Below are positions 47,172-56,019 of a stretch of 64,000 nt of DNA, piece by piece. The notes below the pieces were generated by a model. The model had not been told where the DNA came from. It saw only the letters and a list, made by a program, of their open reading frames with translations, and searched no databases. The stretch is from the NCBI RefSeq assembly GCF_030380815.1, contig NZ_JAUDUY010000002.1, forward strand, positions 496,001-560,000, read 5' to 3'. Position numbers and translations under genes: made by a program. The DNA is from Robiginitalea aurantiaca (GTDB taxonomy: Bacteria > Bacteroidota > Bacteroidia > Flavobacteriales > Flavobacteriaceae). The first letter of the stretch is position 1. Each line of letters starts with the position of its first letter.

Positions 47172-49571
47172 ATGAAAACGATAAAGTACGGTCTGATTTG
47201 GTTTGTGGCAGCGGCAACATTCCTGGCATGCACAAACTCAAAAGATACAGAGGAATCGAATAAAGGAAAGGCAATGACGGGGGAAGTCTTGCCCTTCCCC
47301 GAACCACCCTCAGCGAGTACTACAGGTAAAACCCTTGCCGACTCAAAACACCAGTGGCGTACCGTCGAGAACCATCTTCCAAAAGATGCACCAAACATTG
47401 TCATTTTTATGACTGATGATGCGGGTTTTGCTAATTCTGAGACCTTTGGCGGTCCTGTTCATATGCCAACGATGAATCGTTTGGCTAAAACTGGTATCAC
47501 CTACAACGCCTTTCATACTACGGCCATGTGTTCTCCTACGCGAGCTTCCCTATTGACAGGGCGTAACCATCACAGAGTTGCTACAGGCCAGATTGCAGAA
47601 TTTGCTTCAGACTGGGACGGCTATGTAGGAAAAATACCAAAGTCTACAGCCACGGTTGCACAGGTGCTGACATATTATGGCTACAACACGGCTGCTTTTG
47701 GAAAATGGCACAATACTCCTGTTACTGACATAACTAAACTAGGACCATTTGATCGCTATCCAACAGGGCTGGGGTTTGACTACTTTTATGGCTTTTTGGC
47801 AGGAGAAACATCACAGTACGAACCTCAATTGTTTGAAAACACCAACCCTGTAGAAGCGCCACACGATGCCAAATATCACCTTACAGAAGACTTGGCTGAA
47901 AAATCCATTCAGTGGATTAGAACCAGTAAGACATTAAATCCTGACCAGCCATTTTTTGTGTATTTCGCTCCTGGTGCGGTTCATGGTCCGCACCACATTT
48001 TCAAAGAATGGGCAGATAAATATGACGGCAAATTTGATGAAGGTTGGGAAGTACTTAGAACCATGACTTTTGAAAAACAAAAAGAACTGGGATGGATTCC
48101 AAAGGATGCCATGCTGAACCCATTAGCAGAAAGCATGCAAAAATGGGATGATATCCCGGAATCCCAACGCGAGTTTCAATCGCGCCTGATGGAAATTTAT
48201 GCAGGATTCCTGGAGCATACCGATGTGCAGTACGGAAAGATTGTGGATGAACTCGAACGTCAGGGAGAGCTGGACAACACCTTGATTATCTATCTTAACT
48301 CCGACAACGGGCCTTCTGCTGAAGGCTTGAATGGAACAATCTCTGAACTTTTGGCACAGAATTCAATGCCTTCAACTCAAGAACAACAAATGGATGTTCT
48401 TAACAAAGATTATGGCGGGATGGACGCTTTGGGTGGACCCAAACTTGACATCATGTATCACCATGGTTGGGCCTTTTCAGGGGCTGCACCTTTTCAGAGT
48501 ACCAAATTAGTTGCTGCTCATCTGGGTGGAACCCGAACTCCGCTGGTTATATCATGGCCTGCAAAAATAAAGCATGATGGGAAAATTCGTTCTCAGTTTC
48601 ATCATGTGAATGATATTGCAGCGACTATTTATGACATTCTTGATATTGAAGCTCCTAAGTTTGTGGATGGAATAGAACAGCAACAGCTTGACGGAACATC
48701 CATGGTTTACACCTTCGATAATGCTGAGGCCAAGTCCACCAGGACAACCCAGTATTTTGAGATTATGGGCAGCCGTGGTGTTTATCACGAGGGTTGGTTT
48801 GCAGGGACTCCAGGTCCCCGAATACCATGGTCTACTGACATTTCCGGTGTTATGAACTGGGAGCCGGAAAATGATGTTTGGGAACTTTACAACCTGGAAA
48901 AGGACTACTCACAGTCGCAAGACCTGGCAAAAGAAAATCCGGAAAAACTTGCTGAGTTGAAAGCCGTATTTGACAAAGAGGCCTCAGATAACCTCGTATA
49001 TCCTATTGGAGCAGGATTGTATACTGCGCTCTACAACTCCAGTGAAATGCCCTCTTCCCCTTTGACGGAATGGGCATTTTTTGAAGGTCAAGGTAGAATT
49101 CCTGAAGCAATTGCTCCAAAGTTTACAAGCGGACGCTCTACTTTGGCCGTTATCGATGCAGAAATACCAAAGGATGCAGAAGGAGTACTTTTTGCTTTAG
49201 GGGGTATCTCGTCAGGATTCACCGTCTATATGGATAAGGGTGTTTTAAAAGCGGAATACAACGCCATGACATTAAATCGTTATAAAGCTTCCTCTAAATC
49301 AGCTATTCCCACGGGTAAAGTAAACATTGAGGTAGAGACCAAATATGATACAAAAGAGCGTATGGCTCCTGCAACGATTACTTTAAAAGTGAATGGAAAA
49401 GAAGTAGGACAAGTGCGTATGGAACGTTCTGTACCAGGCGGGCATACATCATCGGAAACTTTTGATGTTGGAGTAGATTTTGGTTCGCCTGTGGCGCTGG
49501 ATTACTTTGATAGAGCACCATTCAGGTTTAACGGTAAGATTGAGAAGATCAACATTAAATATATTGATTAG
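47172..49571 (+). CDS. arylsulfatase, lipoprotein form
   Basis: Sulfatase that hydrolyses sulfate esters with a formylglycine made from Cys120 in CSPTRASLLTGR. The 799-residue product has a lipobox at Cys20 (TFLAC). Metal ligands are in IVIFMTDDAGF (Asp82, Asp83) and NSDNGPSAEG; GKWHNTP, VHGPHHIF and TKLVAAHLGGTRTPLVISWP supply other active-site Lys/His. After about residue 600 a beta-sandwich domain follows (LFALGGISSGFTVYMDKG, ATITLKVNGKEVGQ). It resembles the Pseudomonas AtsA branch plus an extra C-terminal domain. A Cys-type maturase is needed; none is in the window. Paralogous to the gene at 51161. Confidence 0.93.
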   Translation: MKTIKYGLIWFVAAATFLACTNSKDTEESNKGKAMTGEVLPFPEPPSASTTGKTLADSKHQWRTVENHLPKDAPNIVIFMTDDAGFANSETFGGPVHMPTMNRLAKTGITYNAFHTTAMCSPTRASLLTGRNHHRVATGQIAEFASDWDGYVGKIPKSTATVAQVLTYYGYNTAAFGKWHNTPVTDITKLGPFDRYPTGLGFDYFYGFLAGETSQYEPQLFENTNPVEAPHDAKYHLTEDLAEKSIQWIRTSKTLNPDQPFFVYFAPGAVHGPHHIFKEWADKYDGKFDEGWEVLRTMTFEKQKELGWIPKDAMLNPLAESMQKWDDIPESQREFQSRLMEIYAGFLEHTDVQYGKIVDELERQGELDNTLIIYLNSDNGPSAEGLNGTISELLAQNSMPSTQEQQMDVLNKDYGGMDALGGPKLDIMYHHGWAFSGAAPFQSTKLVAAHLGGTRTPLVISWPAKIKHDGKIRSQFHHVNDIAATIYDILDIEAPKFVDGIEQQQLDGTSMVYTFDNAEAKSTRTTQYFEIMGSRGVYHEGWFAGTPGPRIPWSTDISGVMNWEPENDVWELYNLEKDYSQSQDLAKENPEKLAELKAVFDKEASDNLVYPIGAGLYTALYNSSEMPSSPLTEWAFFEGQGRIPEAIAPKFTSGRSTLAVIDAEIPKDAEGVLFALGGISSGFTVYMDKGVLKAEYNAMTLNRYKASSKSAIPTGKVNIEVETKYDTKERMAPATITLKVNGKEVGQVRMERSVPGGHTSSETFDVGVDFGSPVALDYFDRAPFRFNGKIEKINIKYID

Positions 49572-49643
49572 AATCTATTCTTTAGACTGCAAACACCAGC
49601 TTTTTTTAGTTTAATATCCATTAAATAATTTTTAATTAAAACA

Positions 49644-51110
49644 ATGAAAGTCATAAAGTTTAAAGCGCTAACAATAGGTAGTTTATTGGCTGTCACTTTC
49701 CTCATGGGCCAATTACATGCCCAGTCGTTGCCAACAGATCCCATCGGTGGAAAGCCACCCGCAGGGTCAAAATCTTCGGTTGCTGATTTAGACTATCAAG
49801 TGAAGTACCAGCGCGCCTTCGAAGCTGTGCTCTGGTCGATGCCTGCTGTTGCCATCTATAGCTTTACCCATGCGACGAAGGGCGTTGGAGGTGCTGAAAA
49901 CACAATTCTGGCCTACTCAAAGCCAGCTGAAGCAAATCTGGAGACGCTGACCGCTAATAATGTCACTCCATACATAACAGCACTCACAGACCTGAGCAAG
50001 GGACCCGTGGTGCTAGAAATCCCTGCTGAAACAGACAAAGCGAGTCTATACGGTCAAATTGTCGACCACTGGCAATTGTCGATTGCCGACGTCGGCCCAT
50101 CGGGTGTCGATGAGGGTAAAGGCGGCAAGATACTGCTGACTCCTCCCGGTTATGAGAAGGAGATCCCATCTGGTTATCTCGAAGTCAAAAGCCCCAGTTA
50201 CCGGGTGTATTTTGCCTTTCGTTCGATCAAGAGTGAGACCGCAACAACTGCTGATGCTTATTCGTATGCTAAAACACTCAAGATGTATTATCTGAATGAC
50301 CCCAAAGAAACTCAGTTCATCGATCCCGCGGATATGCGGTTTTCATCACTACCCTCATACGATGAGCGTTGGTTTGAGGATGTACACGCCATCTTCAGCC
50401 TGGAGAATGTTAAAGAGCAGGACAAGGTAATGATGGGCATGTTGGCCTCCCTCGGTATCGAAAAAGGCAAACCCTACAACCCAGATGAAAAAACCAGGAA
50501 AGCCATGCGACAGGCAGTAACAGATGCATATCATTACATGCAGGAGCGGATATTGCATTCTGCTGATACATCGCGAACTTGGTGGGAGGGAAAGCACTGG
50601 GGTAACGGCATGTTTGCAGATAAGAACAGTGGCTTTAGCTTTATTTACGAAAACTTGATAGATATCGACACTCGTGCAGAGCGCTATTTTATAGGCACAT
50701 ACTATCCACAAAAAGTAGGGCCACAACCGGCTACTCAATATCTATTTGCGTTGGCCGATGAAGACGGAAAGGAGTTAGAAGCAGGAAAAACCTACTCATT
50801 TACAATGCCTGCCAACGCGCCGATAAAACAGTTCTGGTCCCTGATTATTTACGATGTGGAAACATGGGCCTTTATCTATACCCCAGAGAAACTCCCTGGA
50901 CTATCTTCCGCCATCGATGGTGAAACAATGCAGAAAAATAAAGACGGCAGCACGACACTATATTTTGGCCCGAAAGCGCCCAAAGGGCAGAAATCCAACT
51001 GGATTCCGACTGGCGGCAGGAAGCCGTTACCAGTGCTTCGTGTATATGGCGGCACTGAGAAGTTTTGGGACAAATCCTGGACGATGCCGGATGTTAAGTT
51101 GGTGAAGTAA
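49644..51110 (+). CDS. DUF1254/DUF1214 secreted protein, second of three
   Basis: The 488-residue product has an SPase I-type signal peptide (to about residue 27, LHAQ), unlike the other two, which are lipoproteins. DUF1254: YQRAFEAVLWSMPAVAIYSF, NNVTPYITALTDLSKGPVVLEIPAE, LSIADVGPSGVDEGKGGKILLTPPGYE. DUF1214: IKQFWSLIIYDVETWAFIYTPEKLPGL and KSNWIPTGGRKPLPVLRVYGG. Base use looks more GC-rich than in the adjacent array genes, which may point to a different source. Sits between the two sulfatase genes. Confidence 0.9.
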   Translation: MKVIKFKALTIGSLLAVTFLMGQLHAQSLPTDPIGGKPPAGSKSSVADLDYQVKYQRAFEAVLWSMPAVAIYSFTHATKGVGGAENTILAYSKPAEANLETLTANNVTPYITALTDLSKGPVVLEIPAETDKASLYGQIVDHWQLSIADVGPSGVDEGKGGKILLTPPGYEKEIPSGYLEVKSPSYRVYFAFRSIKSETATTADAYSYAKTLKMYYLNDPKETQFIDPADMRFSSLPSYDERWFEDVHAIFSLENVKEQDKVMMGMLASLGIEKGKPYNPDEKTRKAMRQAVTDAYHYMQERILHSADTSRTWWEGKHWGNGMFADKNSGFSFIYENLIDIDTRAERYFIGTYYPQKVGPQPATQYLFALADEDGKELEAGKTYSFTMPANAPIKQFWSLIIYDVETWAFIYTPEKLPGLSSAIDGETMQKNKDGSTTLYFGPKAPKGQKSNWIPTGGRKPLPVLRVYGGTEKFWDKSWTMPDVKLVK

Positions 51111-51146
51111 TTTTAATTACCTAACAAATAAAGGAAAACAGTACAT

Positions 51147-51156
51147 AAAAAGGAGA
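51147..51156 (+). promoter_or_regulatory. canonical Shine-Dalgarno before the second sulfatase
   Basis: AAAAGGAGAT, ending four bases before ATG 51161. Strong Shine-Dalgarno sites are unusual in Bacteroidetes; no other gene in the array has one. Confidence 0.6.
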
Positions 51157-51160
51157 TAAA

Positions 51161-53524
51161 ATGAAAACCCATATCTATCTGTCTACAGTTTGTCTGATTG
51201 GTTTACTCTTAGGAGTTACGCAACTGCAGGCACAAGAAGTCTTACCCTTCCCGGAACCACCCTCAGCGAGTACCACAGGTAAAACCCTTGCCGACTCAAA
51301 ACACCTGTGGCGTACCGCTGAGAATCATCTACCAGCGGATGCCCCCAACATCGTCATTTTTATGACTGATGATGCGGGGTTCTCCAATCCCGAAACCTTT
51401 GGCGGTCCTGTTCATATGCCAACGATGGACCGTTTGGCTAAATCAGGAATTAGCTACAATGCATTTCATACGACGGCCATGTGTTCTCCTACACGAGCTT
51501 CCTTATTGACAGGGCGCAACCACCATAGAGTCGGAGCAGGTCAGATTGCTGAATTGGCTTCTGATTGGGATGGCTATGTGGGCAAAATACCAAAGTCCAC
51601 AGCAACCTTTGCTACAGTGCTTAATGCGTATGGTTACAATACGGCCGCCTTTGGAAAATGGCACAACACACCAATTACAGATATTACCAAACTCGGGCCA
51701 TTCGATCGCTATCCAACAGGGCTGGGGTTTGACTACTTTTATGGCTTTTTGGCAGGAGAATCATCCCAGTATGAACCTTCTCTGTTTGAAAACACAAATC
51801 CCATCCAAGCGCCACACGATTCCAAATACCATTTAACTGAGGATTTGGCGGAAAAAGCGATTCAGTGGATTAGAACCAGTAAAACATTAAACCCTGATAA
51901 ACCATTTTTCGTGTATTTCACGCCGGGTGCCGTCCATGGCCCTCACCAGATTTTCAAGGAATGGGCAGATAAATATGAAGGTAAATTTGATGAAGGCTGG
52001 GAAGCATTACGAACAATGACTTTTGCAAAACAAAAGGAATTGGGATGGATTCCTCAGGATGCGGTTCTCAACCCATTGGCTTCAACCCAGCAAAAATGGG
52101 ACGAAATTCCTACCTCACAGCGCGAATTTCAATCTCGATTGATGGAAATTTATGCAGGGTTTTTAGAGCACACTGATGTGCAGTATGGAAAAATTGTAGA
52201 TGAACTCGAACGTCAGGGACAACTTGAAAATACCCTGATTATCTACATTAACTCAGATAACGGACCTTCCTCAGAAGGTATGAATGGAACCATCTCTGAA
52301 CTTTTGGCACAGAATTCAATGCCATCGACCATTGAAGAACACCTTGAAGTACTTCATAAAGACTACGGTGGAATGGATGCCCTGGGTGGACCAAAACTGG
52401 ATATTATGTATCACCATGGGTGGGCCTATACAGGTTCATCCCCATTTCAGGGCACCAAACTAGTAGCCGCACATTTGGGAGGAACACGAACACCGATGGT
52501 TATTTCATGGCCTGCAAAAATTAAACATGACGAAATGCCACGTTCACAGTTTCATCATGTAAATGACATCGCGGCTACCCTGTATGACATTTTGGACATC
52601 ACCCCTCCTAAGGTTGTAAATGGCATAGAGCAACAACCATTAGATGGCGTATCGATGGCTTACACTTTTGATCAGCCGGAGGCAAAATCAAATAAGAAAA
52701 CCCAGTATTTTGAAATCCTCGGCAGTCGGGGTGTATATCATGAGGGTTGGTTTGCGGGTACACCTGGCCCAAAACCGCCATGGTCTACCGACCCGACTGG
52801 AATAATAAACTGGGAACCGGAAAAAGAAGTCTGGGAACTCTATAACTTAGAAGAAGACTATGCTCAATCAAATGATATAGCTTCAGACAATCCGGAAAAA
52901 TTAGCTGAATTGAAAGATATTTTCGACCGGGAAGCTACTGATAATTTGGTCTACCCGATTGGTGCTTCCATGTATACTGTATTCTTTCATCCTGAGGAAC
53001 TGCCTTCATCTCCACTAAAAGAATGGTCTTTTTATGAAGGTCAAAACCGAATTCCTGAAGCAATGGCTCCAAAGTTCCTGAGTGGACGATCTACCTCAGC
53101 AGTGATTGATGCAGAAATTACTGAGGGTGCAGAAGGGGTCTTTTTTGCTGTAGGGGGTATCTCATCAGGGTTCACAGTCTACATGGATCAGGGTGTTTTA
53201 AAAGCAGAATACAATGCCATGACCTTGAATCGCTACAAGATTCGTTCTAAATCAGCTATTCCCACCGGGAAGGTAAAAATTGAAGTAGTAACAAAATATG
53301 ATACCAAGGAACGTATGGCTCCTGCGACCATTACTTTAAAAGTCAATGGTAAAGAAGTTGGGCAAGGGAGAATAGAACGTTCTGTACCAAGTATTCATAC
53401 CGCATCTGAAACCTTTGATGTTGGGGCGGATTTGGGATCACCTGTAGCACTGGATTACTTTGACAGGGCGCCATTTAAGTTTAATGGCAAGATTGAGAAG
53501 ATCGATATTAAATATATTGATTAG
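51161..53524 (+). CDS. arylsulfatase, SPase I-exported paralogue
   Basis: The 787-residue product is very similar to the sulfatase at 47172 from the EVLPFPEPPSASTTGKTLAD segment to the last residue, also at DNA level. The formylglycine cysteine is Cys108 (CSPTRASLLTGR) and the first metal ligands are Asp70 and Asp71. The N-terminus differs: an ordinary signal peptide (to about residue 25, LQAQ) replaces the lipobox, so this form should be free in the periplasm or secreted. A canonical Shine-Dalgarno precedes it. The C-terminal beta-sandwich domain is retained. Confidence 0.93.
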   Translation: MKTHIYLSTVCLIGLLLGVTQLQAQEVLPFPEPPSASTTGKTLADSKHLWRTAENHLPADAPNIVIFMTDDAGFSNPETFGGPVHMPTMDRLAKSGISYNAFHTTAMCSPTRASLLTGRNHHRVGAGQIAELASDWDGYVGKIPKSTATFATVLNAYGYNTAAFGKWHNTPITDITKLGPFDRYPTGLGFDYFYGFLAGESSQYEPSLFENTNPIQAPHDSKYHLTEDLAEKAIQWIRTSKTLNPDKPFFVYFTPGAVHGPHQIFKEWADKYEGKFDEGWEALRTMTFAKQKELGWIPQDAVLNPLASTQQKWDEIPTSQREFQSRLMEIYAGFLEHTDVQYGKIVDELERQGQLENTLIIYINSDNGPSSEGMNGTISELLAQNSMPSTIEEHLEVLHKDYGGMDALGGPKLDIMYHHGWAYTGSSPFQGTKLVAAHLGGTRTPMVISWPAKIKHDEMPRSQFHHVNDIAATLYDILDITPPKVVNGIEQQPLDGVSMAYTFDQPEAKSNKKTQYFEILGSRGVYHEGWFAGTPGPKPPWSTDPTGIINWEPEKEVWELYNLEEDYAQSNDIASDNPEKLAELKDIFDREATDNLVYPIGASMYTVFFHPEELPSSPLKEWSFYEGQNRIPEAMAPKFLSGRSTSAVIDAEITEGAEGVFFAVGGISSGFTVYMDQGVLKAEYNAMTLNRYKIRSKSAIPTGKVKIEVVTKYDTKERMAPATITLKVNGKEVGQGRIERSVPSIHTASETFDVGADLGSPVALDYFDRAPFKFNGKIEKIDIKYID

Positions 53525-53554
53525 GACGTATTCTGAAAATTTTTATCCACTACA

Positions 53555-54358
53555 ATGATAAAACGAAAATTTTTAAGGCCTAGTTTTTTTACAGCGGTAA
53601 TACTCTCCGCAGTAATGTTAAGTTGTGGACCGCAATCAAAGATTATAACGCAACCTAGTACATCTTTATCAAAGGATCTTAAGGAAATTAGCCCTGGAAT
53701 TTTAGAGGGGTATTTATCCAAAGATGCAATCCCAAATAGTTTAGAACTAGTCCCTCCACCACCGGAAGAAGGCTCAGCAGCTCTCCAATTAGATCAGGAA
53801 ATGGCTGCAAAGTATGTAGCTTCGAAAGATGAAGCCAGAAAAGAGCAAGCCACTCAAGATGCGGTATTATCATTCCCTGAAGCGGTTAATGCATTTAATA
53901 GGGTTTTGGAAGTACAAATATCTGAAGAGACCACGCCTCATTTGTATATGATACTTCGGAGAACTTTGACAGACGCAGGTTTATCAACTTATGCTGCGAA
54001 AAACCACTATCAGCGTGGACGACCATTTATGGTAAATAACACCCCTATTTGCACTCCTGAAGATGAAGCCGCTTTACGCAAAGATGGCTCATACCCTTCA
54101 GGACATACTGCTATTGGTTGGGCCTGGGCCTTAATTTTAACTGAGGTATTTCCTGAGGAAGCCGATGATATTCTCGAAAGAGGAAAACAGTTTGGCATAA
54201 GTCGTAACGTATGTAATGTGCATTGGCACAGCGATGTGGTTTATGGAAGAATGATGGGGGCAGCAGCTGTAGCTGCCTTACATGCTAATATCGATTTTAG
54301 GATTGATTTAGAAGTGGCAAAAGAAGAAGTAGCGGCCTTGGCGGTTTTAGAAGAATAA
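53555..54358 (+). CDS. class A acid phosphatase (PAP2 superfamily) lipoprotein
   Basis: The 267-residue product has a lipobox ending at Cys24 (VMLSC). All three parts of the PAP2 class A signature are present: KNHYQRGRP (Lys149, Arg156), PSGH at 181-184, and SRNVCNVHWHSD at 216-227 with the nucleophile His223 and Asp227. Class A enzymes are broad-range periplasmic phosphomonoesterases of the PhoN type. Its place between a sulfatase and a DUF1254 gene (30 and 15 bases away) suggests that the substrate of the system carries phosphate as well as sulfate. Confidence 0.93.
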   Translation: MIKRKFLRPSFFTAVILSAVMLSCGPQSKIITQPSTSLSKDLKEISPGILEGYLSKDAIPNSLELVPPPPEEGSAALQLDQEMAAKYVASKDEARKEQATQDAVLSFPEAVNAFNRVLEVQISEETTPHLYMILRRTLTDAGLSTYAAKNHYQRGRPFMVNNTPICTPEDEAALRKDGSYPSGHTAIGWAWALILTEVFPEEADDILERGKQFGISRNVCNVHWHSDVVYGRMMGAAAVAALHANIDFRIDLEVAKEEVAALAVLEE

Positions 54359-54373
54359 TTAAACTATCACAAT

Positions 54374-55918
54374 ATGAAAAGAGGTATTAGCGTAATCCTG
54401 TTAGTCTTGATTTTTGCAGGGTGTCAGCAAGAGGCAGCAGTTAAAGAAAAAGAGACCGTTCAGACGTACGAAATGACCACCGAAATTCCAACGGGTATTT
54501 TGACTCCTGATAAGGTAGAAACAAGTATTGGTTCTTTAGAATACTTTGATGGAGTTCCTTCAAAAGAAACATCGGAAAATGTCTATGATTACCTCGATAG
54601 AATGCGAGGAGTAGATGCGTTTATGAAAGGTATTCCCGGTGCTTCGGTAAGAGGTTTAATACTTGGGTTAGAAGAAGTAGGAGTGGATGATTACAATAAA
54701 GTAGGCATCACAAAAACCTTGTTAGATTCGAAATCACTTCTACTAACGGCAAACACTTCAACCATTTATGTAACTCCATATATAAACGTTGGTAAAAGCG
54801 GCCCCATAGTTATGGAAACTCCTCCGGGCATGTTGGGTGCTTTTAACGATGCATGGTTTCGCTACATAGCCGATATCGGACCTTTTGGCGAAGACAAAGG
54901 CAAAGGCGGCAACTATTTGATACTACCTCCAGGGTATGAGGGTGAGGTTCCGGAAGGTTATTTTGTCATTCAGTCCCCGACCAATAGAGTCTTTGTTTTC
55001 ACACGTACATCCATTGCAAATGGCATAGATAAAGCCGTAAAGATGATCGGAGAAAACCTAAAAATATATCCATTGACTGAAAAAGACAATGCCAAAAAAA
55101 TGGAGTTGGTAGATATTTCGGGCGTGGATTTTAACACGGTACACACCAACGACTTTTCGTTCTATGAGCATTTAGCAGAATGGATTAATGAGGAGTATGT
55201 GGATATGCTCGACAATCAAACAAAAGGCCTCTTTGCATCCATCGGCATTGAAAAGGGAAAGCCTTTTGCTCCAGACGAAAGAATGAAAAAAATACTTACT
55301 GAAGCTGTTGCCATAGGAAATGCTGCAGCCCGCTCCATCACTTACTATCCGCGTACCGCTATGAATTTGGAGGGTGTTGAAATATATCCGGATACTGAAA
55401 GTTCATGGATAATGGCTTTTGCCGATAAAAACGTGTTCTTCACTACTGAAACCGGAGGCTATAATACCGATGCATTGGATATGTTCCACTATAACTATAC
55501 GGCCGTTACTCCGGCTATGGCCGTTACTATGGAAGGAGCTGGATCTGATTACGCCATTGCATTTCTGGATGGAGATAAAAATCCCTTTGATGGCGCAAAA
55601 GAATACAAATTGCATATCCCGGCAGATGTACCGGTTAATGATTTTTGGGCGGTAACCATTTATGATACCCAAACACGCTCGTTGCTACAGACCGATCAGC
55701 AATTTCCAACAGTGGGTAGTTTAACGGAAGGATTTAAGCAAAACGAAGATGGTTCTTTCGATGTCTTTTTCTCACCAAACCCCGGACCAGGTCAGGAAAA
55801 TAATTGGTTGCAAACCATTCCGGGAAAAAGTTTTATAGTCATCCTTCGTGTGTATGGTCCTTTAAAACCATGGATAGATAAAACATGGAGACCCGGAGAA
55901 GTTGAATTGGTGAAATAG
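54374..55918 (+). CDS. DUF1254/DUF1214 lipoprotein, third of three
   Basis: The 514-residue product has a lipobox ending at Cys17 (IFAGC). DUF1254: NVYDYLDRMRGVDAFMKGIPGASVRGL, NTSTIYVTPYINVGKSGPIVMETPPG, YIADIGPFGEDKGKGGNYLILPPGYEG. DUF1214: VNDFWAVTIYDTQTRSLLQTDQQFPTVG and NNWLQTIPGKSFIVILRVYGP. It is closer in motif layout to the second copy than to the first. It starts 15 bases after the phosphatase gene and is AT-rich. Function unknown. Confidence 0.9.
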   Translation: MKRGISVILLVLIFAGCQQEAAVKEKETVQTYEMTTEIPTGILTPDKVETSIGSLEYFDGVPSKETSENVYDYLDRMRGVDAFMKGIPGASVRGLILGLEEVGVDDYNKVGITKTLLDSKSLLLTANTSTIYVTPYINVGKSGPIVMETPPGMLGAFNDAWFRYIADIGPFGEDKGKGGNYLILPPGYEGEVPEGYFVIQSPTNRVFVFTRTSIANGIDKAVKMIGENLKIYPLTEKDNAKKMELVDISGVDFNTVHTNDFSFYEHLAEWINEEYVDMLDNQTKGLFASIGIEKGKPFAPDERMKKILTEAVAIGNAAARSITYYPRTAMNLEGVEIYPDTESSWIMAFADKNVFFTTETGGYNTDALDMFHYNYTAVTPAMAVTMEGAGSDYAIAFLDGDKNPFDGAKEYKLHIPADVPVNDFWAVTIYDTQTRSLLQTDQQFPTVGSLTEGFKQNEDGSFDVFFSPNPGPGQENNWLQTIPGKSFIVILRVYGPLKPWIDKTWRPGEVELVK

Positions 55919-56019
55919 AAAAAGTGATAAGAGATTCATAAAATGCAGAAAATGGATAATTCGAGTACAGATATTATCGCCTTCTAGAACGGTTTATGTA
56001 ATAGGAAAATAATTCTGTT

